Source: Hemileia vastatrix
Taxonomy: Eukaryota; Basidiomycota; Pucciniomycetes; Pucciniales; Zaghouaniaceae
Direction of reading: 5' to 3'
DNA: 64,000 nucleotides
Assembly (NCBI GenBank): GCA_030280995.1
Contig: JASXTE010000002.1
Location: 22,464,683-22,528,682, forward strand
The notes under the pieces were generated by a model. The model was not told the origin of the DNA, made no database searches, and worked only from the letters and a program-made list of their open reading frames with translations. Shown here piece by piece: positions 1 through 9,016 of the stretch. A program made the position numbers and the translations under genes. The stretch's first letter is position 1, and the number at the start of each line of letters is the position of its first letter.

Positions 1-36
1 ATCCATTTTGTTACTCTATCCATAATTAGTTGAATA

Positions 37-1213
37 TGTCAGTACAGTCTAGTATATAAGTATGATATAATAGTGTTATTTTATGGTCCTACTACTTATT
101 AATAAATGATTTAGTGATTAAACCTCAGGGGAAGACTAATAGAATAGTTATACTCAAATAAAACTCACAATACTTGGATTTAAATGCGTGCTAGTGGTGG
201 AAAATAGAAGAATAAAATATAGTTATAGCTTTTATAAAGATAATATCAATTTATAAGGGCTTTATAATATATTTCTGAATGTTAATAATTGTAGTGTAAT
301 GTTTGTTTGAAGTGTAGTAATTGAATGATGATAATAAACCGTCAAAATCCCTTCTTACTTATACCCAAATCCACTGGAGTGCACAGACCTTCAATCCAGA
401 TGATGTCACTGCTATCCCCGGCAATTACAGCACTGTGAGGGCCCATCACCTCCCCATGGCGTCCACTTCAAGCAGTTTCAACACCCAGACCTCCAGTAAG
501 GACCCTTCATCACTATTAATAATAACACAGAGTCATACCATAAATAGAAAACCCAGATAAAAGCGGATACCATAAAGAAACAGGTAAAATAAATGATCAA
601 AAAGAGATTTAATGAAACTAAAAGCATATAAAGGAAACAAATAAAATGTCGAAGCCCCCAATAACATCCCCAAGCATCCACATTAACCCAAAAACATCTT
701 TCCAACCCATAAATCCGTGAATAACCATCCAAGGAAGTAATTTTAGTTGTCCAAACTGGGTGTATGTGCCTGATATAGGTGTCTATGCTTCTGTAGGCGT
801 TGTGAATCCACTGATTTCGTCCATATGACCTAAAATAAGCAGAAAAACAAAGGTTATAGGCTATAAAGGGGCTAAAACCCACTTATATACCTAAATATAC
901 ATAATATACTGCATATTTCACTGAATATGAGATTTATGTATACATATAAGCTTATGTATGTCAATAATTACTTCATATCACTTAAGATAAGTATATTATG
1001 ACTCCATTAACACCTTAATAAGTATTATTAGGCCATGGATAAGCTATTTAAACTATTATAAATTATATAATAGAATAATAATTATATATATATATAATAA
1101 AATAATATATATTATTATTTTAACCTTATTTTTAAGATATAAGCTTAATCTAATTAAGGTTATCTTATTTTAAGCATAATAAATACTCAGTCCTAAGGAT
1201 ATTTAGGCTGACA
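37..1213 (-). repeat. E1 3' LTR
   Basis: Direct copy of 4887-6063 at a constant offset of 4850 bp. Ends are the perfect 6-bp inverted repeat TGTCAG/CTGACA. Differences seen by eye are near 44, 767 and 1170. Small ORFs of 79 and 134 codons occur in both LTRs simply because the LTR is duplicated; I do not call them genes. Confidence 0.95.
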
Positions 1214-1229
1214 CTCCCTCACCCCAAAA
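1214..1229 (-). other. E1 polypurine tract
   Basis: On the minus strand the sequence just before the 3' LTR reads GGGGTGAGGGAG, preceded by a T-rich run. The same purine motif (AGAGTGAGGGA) sits before the 3' LTRs of E2 and E3, so these are one superfamily. Confidence 0.8.
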
Positions 1230-1325
1230 AAACAATAAAAAAAATGTTAAGACATTTTAATTAATCTTAAGGAATGAAATAATAAAATAAAAAATTTTTT
1301 ATAATACATATACTGATGAACAGTA

Positions 1326-2078
1326 TTATTTAGATTTAAATTTTGTCAAGAGATTTCTAAGATCAGAGATTTCATTTTCTGGAATCCACTGGTCATATTC
1401 ACTTGATTTATTTTTAAATCTTAATAGATACTCAACTCCCTTTTCTTTAGTAAGGTGTCTCTTTTTAAGTATCTTTTCAATTTCTGCTTTTTCCACTATT
1501 TCTTCAGGTTGCTGTTTATGCCTTCCTGATCTTCTTGGAAAGAGAGCAGTATCATTAGAATGGTATGGTTTTATAAGAGAAATAGGAAATACTGGATGTT
1601 TTCTATCATAAGGTGCATATAGAATAACCTCAACAGCATTATTACCAACCATCTTTTTAACTACAAATGGTCCAATGAATGGATCCTTCAATTTAACATT
1701 ACCATTTAAATTGAAATGTAGCGTTGAAATAAGGACTTCATCACCCTCTTTGAACATTTGTTCTTTATGGGCTTTATCCCATCTTTTCTTTTCATACTCA
1801 AAAGCCTTATTTATACATTCTTGAGCATGTTTTCTGCATAATTCTTGCATCTGAAGAAAAGATTTAGTACCTGGATGAATATCCAATCTAGGTAACTTAT
1901 TAAGAGTTTTAGCAGGGGTATTAGGTACATAACCCAACCATAACTCAAATGGCTTTTTGCCAGTGACAGAATGTACTGTACTATTATATGCAAATTCTAA
2001 ACCTGGGATAAGGGTTACCCAATCATGCGTGAATTTGTCATTTGTCTTTAAAATTAAGACCAAAAGCACAGTATCTTC
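1326..2078 (-). pseudogene. E1 integrase C-terminus with chromodomain (fragment)
   Basis: This fragment starts inside the integrase at the conserved RRYCAFG stretch and runs through the GPF/Y-like module (GPFVVKKMVGNNAVEV) to a C-terminal chromodomain (AEIEKIL... EYLLRF... WIPENEIS). It matches the same region of E3 (45100-45900) and E4 (53022-53659) almost residue for residue. The catalytic DDE core is absent. The join to gag puts a stop codon directly after gag (KDI-stop), and a further one-base loss near 2035-2045 shifts the frame before the NDKFTHDW stretch, so it cannot be translated as a Gag-Pol fusion. In a complete element this part would bind DNA and help direct integration to chromatin. 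The chromodomain has F where the canonical W of the aromatic cage would be. Confidence 0.85.
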
Positions 2079-4376
2079 TTATATATCCTTAATGATTTTA
2101 ACATCCTCAAAATTCATTAAAGATTCATTTGAGTCTATATTTAATATTGGATTGTAAAAGATGGACAAATCATCTTCCAACATACAGACTTCATTTTCAT
2201 CACTATATGAGATATTACTGTCATAATCACTTGAATCATTACTCTTTTCTACTTCATTTTCAGATTCATGTTGATTTTCAACAATATTTATGTTTTCCTC
2301 ACATTTGTGACCTTTAACCCAAGGTTTGTTACACTTATAACAAGTATTTGTTTCATACTTTTTAGGTACTACAGGTGCAGTAGGTTTTTTCTGCTTCTCC
2401 TGAAGTGTTTTTGAATTCTGAGTTTTTACAGGTTCAACATTTTGCTTATAAGTGGAATACCTTGATTCATACTTATGGTTTAATAATATTTCATTGCAAA
2501 TATTAATAAAGTCAGAATATTCAGTAACATTTAATGTTCTAGCTACAACAATGTCTCTGACAGATATAGGTAATTTGTATATTATCTTATCTTTCCATAA
2601 GTTAAAATCCATATGAGGCTCAATGGCTTTTAATATTTTGTTTAAATTCATTAAAAATACCATAGGTTTGTCACCATTCAACGGATTATACCTAGTCTTC
2701 TCATACAGTCTTTGCTGAGTAAGCCTGAATTTAGAACCTCCAAATTGTTTTTCAATAAGTTGTTTCCATTCAGCCCAAGAGTAGTCTCTACCCTCACTTA
2801 AGACAGCTTCAAACCATAATAAAGCAACATCCTTAAATAAAGAAATTAATTTTGATGTTATCTCTTCATCTGGTAACTTATATGAGAATTTCAAGTTGTC
2901 AATTCTTTGAATAAAATGTTGCCAATCAGAGCTGGCTTCCCCATCATAAGTTGGGTACTGATCTATCTTAGGCCAGTTCTTCTGATTGGATTTTATCTCA
3001 CTAATCTTAGGTAAATTCAACAACTCATTTACTTTTGATAAATGGTCTTGTATTTCTTCCTGCACGGATTTGTGACTTACATTTTCAGATTTGACACTAC
3101 CACCAGATGGTTTCAATTGTGGTGGTATAGGGAAGGAATGAGATTCACTTTTGCCAATGAAAGGATTATTATTATATTGATTATACTTATGATTATCCTG
3201 GTTCATTAGTAGATTGGCAGTTTCAATCTCAACTTTAGTTAATCTTTGTAGCAACTCAGAGACACTTTGATTTGTCTGTGCAAAAGATAACTTTGTTCTT
3301 GATTCAGTTTTTAATAAGTGTGTTTCATATAATTTTTCTAACTCACAAAATTTGTTTGAAAGGTCATTATATTTATTACTCAATGAATCATATTTAAGAG
3401 TTAGAGACAAATGTTCTTTCTCTAATTCTTTATTACGTGTTGCTAATTGAGAAATGTTCAATGTTAAGGATGAAATTGTATCACTAGTGAGCTTAACTGT
3501 CTGTTCCTCACAATCAGTCATTCTATTCCACAATGCTGAAACAATTCTATGGACAGTTGGATTATTGTTAAAATATTCCATGTCCTCCTTTTCAATTCTC
3601 TCACTCTCCTGTGAACTTCTCATCTCACTAGTAGGTGGTTGCAACTGAGGATTAACTGTATTATCATTGTATATAGTACTGTTATTATGGACAAAAGACA
3701 AGTCAGGTGTATCTACTCTAAAACCTAAATTTCTTAAATCCTCCTCTATTTGTTGTACAGATTTAACATCAATAGAATTACCTATATTGTAATTATCAGT
3801 ATTATGTCTAATCTGAGAGGGTAAGTTACTTACCAAGGGATGGTTGCCAGTCCTGATTTTTGGCGCTTTTTTCCCTTGTAAGGGTGAGCTGAGGAAGTCA
3901 GATGAGGGGGTGGATCCCTGTTGCAACTGTGGCTTGTCCACTGTTGGTGAAACCAGTCCCATTTCCATTTGTCTACCAGGATTTTCTCCTGGGAGTGAGT
4001 GGACCCTCCTTGGGTAGGGGGTTGCTGATTTGATTGACTGGGCTGGCCTCCCTTTAATTCTGCCATTGCCTGATTCATCTGCTGAAATCCTACCTTGCAA
4101 TTGTTTTGCAACTGCTCTACCTCTTTGAACATGAGAGATTTTGATTCCTCTAGCTTCAGAACCTGTTTGGCCAGGTGGGACAGTTGATCCTGAAGAGGAG
4201 GAGACGTCTTTTTGATAGTTATCTTTTTTAAGAGGGCGTCCTTTTCCTCTATACTCATGCTTTCTGGCTGGGGGTACTGTTGTCCCTCCATGGTGATGTC
4301 CTGGAAAGTTTTTATTAGCTTTAGACCTGGTATTATAAGCAGGCTGTTCACTTACACTATCCTGGGGAGCACTCAT
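2079..4376 (-). CDS. E1 Gag polyprotein (765 aa)
   Basis: An open frame of 765 codons from an ATG at 4376. The N-terminal third is basic and low-complexity. The middle (roughly residues 285-345) is a predicted coiled coil with many Leu/Lys/Glu heptads. The retrotransposon Gag capsid-like domain follows (WPKIDQYPTYDGEASSDWQHF through about residue 640). A zinc knuckle of the form CYKCNKPWVKGHKC is near residue 680, the CX2C...GHxC type also used by other chromoviruses. The acidic tail ends where the internal deletion begins. The frame is intact, so this copy could still make virus-like-particle protein. A second ORF overlaps its 5' part in the +1 frame. Homologues are E3 gag (49471-51123 onward) and the decayed E2 gag. 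Confidence 0.88.
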   Translation of the reverse strand: MSAPQDSVSEQPAYNTRSKANKNFPGHHHGGTTVPPARKHEYRGKGRPLKKDNYQKDVSSSSGSTVPPGQTGSEARGIKISHVQRGRAVAKQLQGRISADESGNGRIKGRPAQSIKSATPYPRRVHSLPGENPGRQMEMGLVSPTVDKPQLQQGSTPSSDFLSSPLQGKKAPKIRTGNHPLVSNLPSQIRHNTDNYNIGNSIDVKSVQQIEEDLRNLGFRVDTPDLSFVHNNSTIYNDNTVNPQLQPPTSEMRSSQESERIEKEDMEYFNNNPTVHRIVSALWNRMTDCEEQTVKLTSDTISSLTLNISQLATRNKELEKEHLSLTLKYDSLSNKYNDLSNKFCELEKLYETHLLKTESRTKLSFAQTNQSVSELLQRLTKVEIETANLLMNQDNHKYNQYNNNPFIGKSESHSFPIPPQLKPSGGSVKSENVSHKSVQEEIQDHLSKVNELLNLPKISEIKSNQKNWPKIDQYPTYDGEASSDWQHFIQRIDNLKFSYKLPDEEITSKLISLFKDVALLWFEAVLSEGRDYSWAEWKQLIEKQFGGSKFRLTQQRLYEKTRYNPLNGDKPMVFLMNLNKILKAIEPHMDFNLWKDKIIYKLPISVRDIVVARTLNVTEYSDFINICNEILLNHKYESRYSTYKQNVEPVKTQNSKTLQEKQKKPTAPVVPKKYETNTCYKCNKPWVKGHKCEENINIVENQHESENEVEKSNDSSDYDSNISYSDENEVCMLEDDLSIFYNPILNIDSNESLMNFEDVKIIKDI
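3830..4291 (-). CDS. E1 overlapping ORF in +1 frame of gag (153 aa)
   Basis: Starts at an ATG at 4291 and ends at a TAA at 3830-3832, entirely inside the gag ORF but shifted +1. The protein has a Leu/Lys/Glu-rich, coiled-coil-like first half, a Gln/Pro-rich linker, then KWKWDWFHQQW and a basic tail ending IPW-stop. E3 (50424-50984) and the decayed E2 copy (9153-9635) keep the same order: coiled coil, KWQWDW...QW, HPYQGG-like stretch, KPW. The ORF is open upstream of the ATG as far as 4351. I do not recognise a known family. It could be a true second product, or the real Gag N-terminus reached by frameshift or splicing. A donor-like GGTAAGTAA follows the IPW codons, and CTCTCAG lies 15 bases on. 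Confidence 0.6.
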   Translation of the reverse strand: MEGQQYPQPESMSIEEKDALLKKITIKKTSPPLQDQLSHLAKQVLKLEESKSLMFKEVEQLQNNCKVGFQQMNQAMAELKGGQPSQSNQQPPTQGGSTHSQEKILVDKWKWDWFHQQWTSHSCNRDPPPHLTSSAHPYKGKKRQKSGLATIPW

Positions 4377-4871
4377 ATTGTTCAGAATAACAATATTTTA
4401 CGTCTACAAAAGGAAAAACTCTGTGGAATTAGTAGACAAAAGATATTAGTAATTGTATTACTAATAAAAAAGCAATGGAGCTTACCCTGAATTTATATCT
4501 TTATTTATTTAAATAAAATGTAAGAAAAATTCGAAAAAATCTGTTAAAAATATAATAATAAGTTTAACTAGACCTCTATAAGGGTGGATAATTAGCTTAC
4601 CAAGCTTTAGCCAAATACCAATTTAATTGGGTGTTATATTGGTGTCCAAATACCAAGTGAAATTGGGTTTATATTGGGTACAGTTACTACTGTAAATATC
4701 TAATTTTTATAATAAAAAATTAGTACAATTATTATAAGGGTTCTTTTCCGCAATCAATGAGTTATGATGACCCACTAATATGCCGCAGACCCAAATATTT
4801 GGTTAATTTTGAGTTGTACTAAGGTAAAAATCACGTCCCAAGGCTTATACTAAATAATAAGTAAAATATAA
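4377..4871 (-). other. E1 5' leader
   Basis: About 500 bp between PBS and gag ATG. AT-rich. It holds two similar stretches around 4610-4685 built on CCAAATACCA and ATTGGGT..ATATTGG. It does not contain the TTGAC...TCCTG array found in the leaders of E2 and E3. No ORF of note. Confidence 0.5.
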
Positions 4872-4884
4872 GGAAAGACCCCCA
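4872..4884 (-). other. E1 primer binding site
   Basis: On the minus strand, TGGGGGTCTTTCC begins two bases after the 5' LTR end. Position and the leading TGG fit a tRNA 3'-end complement. E2 has the closely similar TGGGAGACTTTCC in the same place. I cannot assign the tRNA. Confidence 0.7.
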
Positions 4885-4886
4885 AT

Positions 4887-6063
4887 TGTCAGTATAGTCT
4901 AGTATATAAGTATGATATAATAGTGTTATTTTATGGTCCTACTACTTATTAATAAATGATTTAGTGATTAAACCTCAGGGGAAGACTAATAGAATAGTTA
5001 TACTCAAATAAAACTCACAATACTTGGATTTAAATGCGTGCTAGTGGTGGAAAATAGAAGAATAAAATATAGTTATAGCTTTTATAAAGATAATATCAAT
5101 TTATAAGGGCTTTATAATATATTTCTGAATGTTAATAATTGTAGTGTAATGTTTGTTTGAAGTGTAGTAATTGAATGATGATAATAAACCGTCAAAATCC
5201 CTTCTTACTTATACCCAAATCCACTGGAGTGCACAGACCTTCAATCCAGATGATGTCACTGCTATCCCCGGCAATTACAGCACTGTGAGGGCCCATCACC
5301 TCCCCATGGCGTCCACTTCAAGCAGTTTCAACACCCAGACCTCCAGTAAGGACCCTTCATCACTATTAATAATAACACAGAGTCATACCATAAATAGAAA
5401 ACCCAGATAAAAGCGGATACCATAAAGAAACAGGTAAAATAAATGATCAAAAAGAGATTTAATGAAACTAAAAGCATATAAAGGAAACAAATAAAATGTC
5501 GAAGCCCCCAATAACATCCCCAAGCATCCACATTAACCCAAAAACATCTTTCCAACCCATAAATCCGTGAATAACCATCCAAGGAAGTAATTTTAGTTGT
5601 CCAAACTGGGTGTATGCGCCTGATATAGGTGTCTATGCTTCTGTAGGCGTTGTGAATCCACTGATTTCGTCCATATGACCTAAAATAAGCAGAAAAACAA
5701 AGGTTATAGGCTATAAAGGGGCTAAAACCCACTTATATACCTAAATATACATAATATACTGCATATTTCACTGAATATGAGATTTATGTATACATATAAG
5801 CTTATGTATGTCAATAATTACTTCATATCACTTAAGATAAGTATATTATGACTCCATTAACACCTTAATAAGTATTATTAGGCCATGGATAAGCTATTTA
5901 AACTATTATAAATTATATAATAGAATAATAATTATATATATATATAATAAAATAATATATATTATTATTTTAACCTTATTTTTAAGATATAAGCTTAATC
6001 TAATTAAGGTTATCTTATTTTAAGCATAAGAAATACTCAGTCCTAAGGATATTTAGGCTGACA
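4887..6063 (-). repeat. E1 5' LTR
   Basis: Partner of 37-1213. Right end CTGACA is followed by GAATA, the target duplication. Contains an AT-rich core with a (TA)n-like stretch near 5935-5960. Confidence 0.95.
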
Positions 6064-6119
6064 GAATATTTGTATTTTAATTTAGAAAATTTATTTTTAA
6101 ATAAAATTCTCCACTTGAA

Positions 6120-6275
6120 AAAATTTTGCAATACCCCACCCCTGCATTTTATTGAATAAAGGGGTGGGTATCACCAAAAAATTTTTAAGTCAAAAATTTT
6201 ACACATCTTATTTGAAAATTTGGCAATACCTCACCTTCAAATTACTCTGAGACAGGGTGAGGATAAATAAATTTT
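6120..6275. repeat. GC-rich hairpin repeat cluster
   Basis: Two hairpins set in AT-rich DNA. The first pairs ATACCCCACCCCT with AGGGGTGGGTAT around a 16-base loop (about 6131-6172). The second pairs CCTCACC with GGGTGAGG (about 6229-6262). The spacer has AAATTTTT, GTCAAAAATTTT and TTTGGCAATACC. A similar cluster occurs at 42110-42360. No coding content. Confidence 0.6.
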
Positions 6276-6639
6276 CATTTTAATTTCATAAATAATTAAG
6301 TAAATAAATCAAAAGAGATAATCAACCAAGTAAAAGTAATGGAATCTCAAATACTACCTGGCAATGATTTCAGATGTGACCAAAGTAAAAGAAAAAATAA
6401 GACAAGAATAGTATTATGAAATCATTCATACCATTAAATTATATGTTTGAATGAACACCTTTATACAACACAAGGCCTGATGGAACATTACTTACAGTTT
6501 ATTGATTATCTTTAATAACTGATAAATTACAAATTTAAGAAATAAAAATAAAAATTTGGAAAATCCTTTAGTTATCATATTTAGAGCCCCTCCCTAATGT
6601 TTTACTAGCCTTTGACCCTTCACCACTTACTTTACTTAC
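6276..6639. other. AT-rich stretch, nothing recognised
   Basis: No ORF, repeat or motif I can support. It lies 3' of the oxygenase pseudogene and could hold its last exon or 3' UTR. Confidence 0.4.
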
Positions 6640-7188
6640 CCAGTTTATCAAGCTTTGATTGATCTTGAAAGAACATCTAGAATGGGTAAATTTTTAAAAG
6701 AATCTAATCCAGAAGGCACCTTAGTAGTTTCATGATTATCTCTTGAAGAATTCAAAATAACTTTGATAATCCCATTTCCTAACCAAAGTCCATGATAAAT
6801 TTATGATCTGGAAAGTTAACTCCATGTTCTTTAATTTGATCTGGTGAAGGGATTGGTCTTCCAGTAATAGGATCAATATAACAGAACAGCCCAAAATCAA
6901 GCATATTAGAATCAGTTTTTTCCACATGGATCTGGTTATTAAATCCTCAATAGGTGATGATAAAATTAGAAGAAAATATTTAATTATTACTGGGCTAAAC
7001 CTATTCCATATCTATCCAATTGGGAGGTCCAGATTTCTTGGCCAGTTTATTATTAGATTTAAATTCCCAAATACATAATTATTTCAAGTGATTGGCCAAG
7101 AAAGAATTGAATGATCCTAAGCTTTTCCATATTTCTAAATATTCCTTTATTTATTGATCACTGAGATTTTGGAGTAAAGAATAAATTC
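6640..7188 (-). pseudogene. Tet-like 2OG-Fe(II) oxygenase pseudogene, 3' half
   Basis: Minus-strand coding remnant with stops and frameshifts. From 7188 downward it reads IYSLLQNLSDQ, IKEYLEIWKSLGSFNSFLAN, KLAKKSGPPNWIDME, then after a short gap or intron NNQIHVEKTDSNMLDFGLFC, YIDPITGRPIPSPDQIKEHG, then DNHETTKVPSGLDSFKNLPI. The frame is continuous across a 57-bp intron with the 5' half at 16055-16380. GWRPGYEKG..FGIY in the 5' half, a His-x-acidic pair (HVE) and a later His (NHETT) resemble Tet-like 2OG-Fe(II) oxygenases, which are expanded in rust fungi and often travel with transposons in basidiomycetes. A GGTAAGT donor-like site lies near 6636. Family assignment is from memory of the motif pattern and needs a profile search. 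It is broken by E2 and by point mutations. Confidence 0.5.
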
Positions 7189-7245
7189 CTGGAGAGAGAA
7201 ATAAGAAAATAGGTTTCTTAAAAATTTATGAATATAAAGACTTAC
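7189..7245 (-). other. Spliceosomal intron of the oxygenase pseudogene
   Basis: On the minus strand: GTAAGTCTTT at the donor, a pyrimidine-rich end TTTCTCTCTCCAG at the acceptor, 57 bp in all. Removing it together with E2 joins the exon ending ...TTTG (16055) to GAATTT... (7188) in frame to give FGIYSLLQN. The donor GTAAG is the same five bases as the E2 target duplication. Confidence 0.75.
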
Positions 7246-8027
7246 TTTCAGCCAGGCTGCTAGACTTACCCAGTAAAGTAATTAATTATTTACTGGGATA
7301 AAGCCACACCTTTTTATTTCTTATTTTACTATTAATTATATTATATTTAATTTAAAATTACTTGTAATAAATTAACTAATTACAATAAGTAAATTTAGTA
7401 AATATTTAAATTAATATTAACGTCCCTTATATTTTTATCCCCTAACACTGTGCTCAATGAAAGGTTAAAAGAGATAAAAATATACTAATACTAAAATTGA
7501 AAAAATTCAAATTAGTTTATTTAAAATACTAAAAATTGACAATCAAATTGTTTTGTACTAAGTGTGAAATTTAAAGTGAACTTTGAAATATATCAAATAA
7601 ATTGATATGAACATTAAAATATAATTTATTGGTGCATCTTTTTAGTACTCTCTGTTATTTTTAATTTCTTATTTTGGAAGGATCTTGTCTCTCACACTCT
7701 TGTATGTAGGCTTCTTAACTCTGTGTAGTCTCTCCCCTTTTTGCCTATAAAAGGTCTCCTATCTTGAGCTGCTTTATTCATTCCATTACTTACTTTTTAT
7801 TACATACAACCAAAAAAATATTCTATTACTACCCATACTGATTTATTATTTAGATTTTTGTAAGTTTAGTCTTTATAAAAAATAATAAAAATTTCCCTTA
7901 CCTTTTTATTGAGTAATAAATCATATAAGATAAAATCTATGTACCTTGATTGAAATCCTTGAATAATACACCTTCACTGCAGTTTGGACTGCCATAAAAT
8001 TTTCTAGACCATTAGGGCCCCTTGACA
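7246..8027 (+). repeat. E2 5' LTR
   Basis: 782 bp. Matches 15064-16049 once the 199-bp MITE and its 4-bp duplication are removed from the latter. Contains a TATA box, TATAAAAGG at 7746-7754, presumably the element promoter; the same core is in the E3 and E4 LTRs. Confidence 0.9.
7746..7754 (+). promoter_or_regulatory. E2 LTR TATA box
   Basis: TATAAAAGG in a pyrimidine-rich context. Conserved at 15768-15776, and on the minus strand at 44525-44533, 52476-52484 and 42781-42789 in related LTRs. Confidence 0.65.
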
Positions 8028-8029
8028 GT

Positions 8030-8042
8030 TGGGAGACTTTCC
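8030..8042 (+). other. E2 primer binding site
   Basis: TGGGAGACTTTCC two bases after the LTR end (CTTGACA). Similar to the E1 PBS. Confidence 0.65.
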
Positions 8043-8399
8043 TATTTGTTTTAAACACATTGTTATCTTGATTCCAGCTACTGAGGGACTTTCAACTACG
8101 AGGACCAATAAGCTCTGGAGAACAACTGAAAACAATGAACAACATCAGGCACATGACTTACCTTTTTTTCCACAACTGGCACTCGAACATTTCCCTGAGT
8201 CTAAGGTTTATATAGGTTTATTTGTCCAATATATTTGTAGTGACTATACCAGTTACTATCTGTAGGTCTAACTCTGCTTATTTCATCTTTCACATATATC
8301 TTTTTACTCAGCACTCTGTAGTGGCATTAATTTGTTCATATTACAGGGGGAGGTTCCTGGTAAATAATAAAGAATTTTTTATTTAAAATTTTTTTTTCT

Positions 8400-8910
8400 G
8401 TAGTTGACCAAGATAGAGAAATACTGTTCTTAGTCCTAGAAGTAATAAATTTATTTAAATAATGATATTATTTTTTAAATTATTTAATTTGACAATTTTT
8501 TGGATAATTAAAATCTTATTTTATTGTTTAAGTTGACAATTGTCCTTTCAGTAAAATAATAAATATATAAATTACTTGAAATAATTATATTAAATTACTT
8601 CAGTTGACATTAAATTCCTGGTAATAAAAATTTCAGTTGACTCATAGTCCTGATAATTATACATCAATATATATATTAGTAATTAATTGAGACTTGTATT
8701 AATTATTCCAGTTGACTTTTTGTCCTAATAATTAATAAATTGTTTTATTATTTCAGTTGATTTATTTTAAATCCTGGTAATAAAATATAATTATCTTAAT
8801 TAATTTAATTAATTTAAAATTGTGATAATTATTTCAGTTGATTTTTTCTCCTGATAAGTATTATATTTTAATTATTCCAGTTGATTGAATAATCCTGATA
8901 ATTGACTATA
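8400..8910 (+). repeat. E2 leader array of TTGAC...TCCTG motifs
   Basis: About eight degenerate units of 40-70 bp. Each has TTYCAGTTGAC (or GAT), 5-10 bases, then TCCTGRTAAT, separated by A/T-rich DNA. Examples are near 8602, 8635, 8710, 8754, 8837 and 8876. The E3 leader carries the same array in about nine copies at 51265-51735. It lies between PBS and gag, where packaging or dimer signals are expected, but the function is unknown. Confidence 0.7.
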
Positions 8911-9016
8911 TACTTGAAATATTTTTTATTTTTTCTCTTATTTTTCTTTTAAAAAAGTTAAATAACAACTGATTAAATTTTAATATTTCTTTCTCTCAGT
9001 TCAGTTATATACAAAA

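Larger units (their letters stand above)
37..6063 (-). mobile_element. E1: Ty3/Gypsy chromovirus, internal-deletion derivative
   Basis: A complete LTR-to-LTR insertion read on the minus strand. The two LTRs are 1177 bp each and differ by about three bases by eye. Each starts TGTCAG and ends CTGACA. The 5-bp sequence GAATA flanks both sides (32-36 and 6064-6068), which is a clean target-site duplication. Inside are a PBS next to the right (5') LTR, a long gag, the last part of integrase with a chromodomain, and a polypurine tract next to the left (3') LTR. Protease, RT, RNase H and most of integrase are missing; the join lies at about 2077-2085. The near-identical LTRs mean the insertion is young, so the deleted copy was probably mobilised by enzymes from another element. 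Seen: structure and TSD. Inferred: trans-mobilisation. Confidence 0.95.

Noticed and set aside
478..882. 134-codon minus-strand ORF, repeated at 5328-5732
   Set aside because: The two copies are identical except one residue only because they lie in the duplicated LTRs. The solo LTR at 35-41 kb has not kept it. No domain.
8029..8265. 78-codon plus-strand ORF just after the E2 5' LTR
   Set aside because: Starts at the PBS and is not matched in the equivalent leader of E3.
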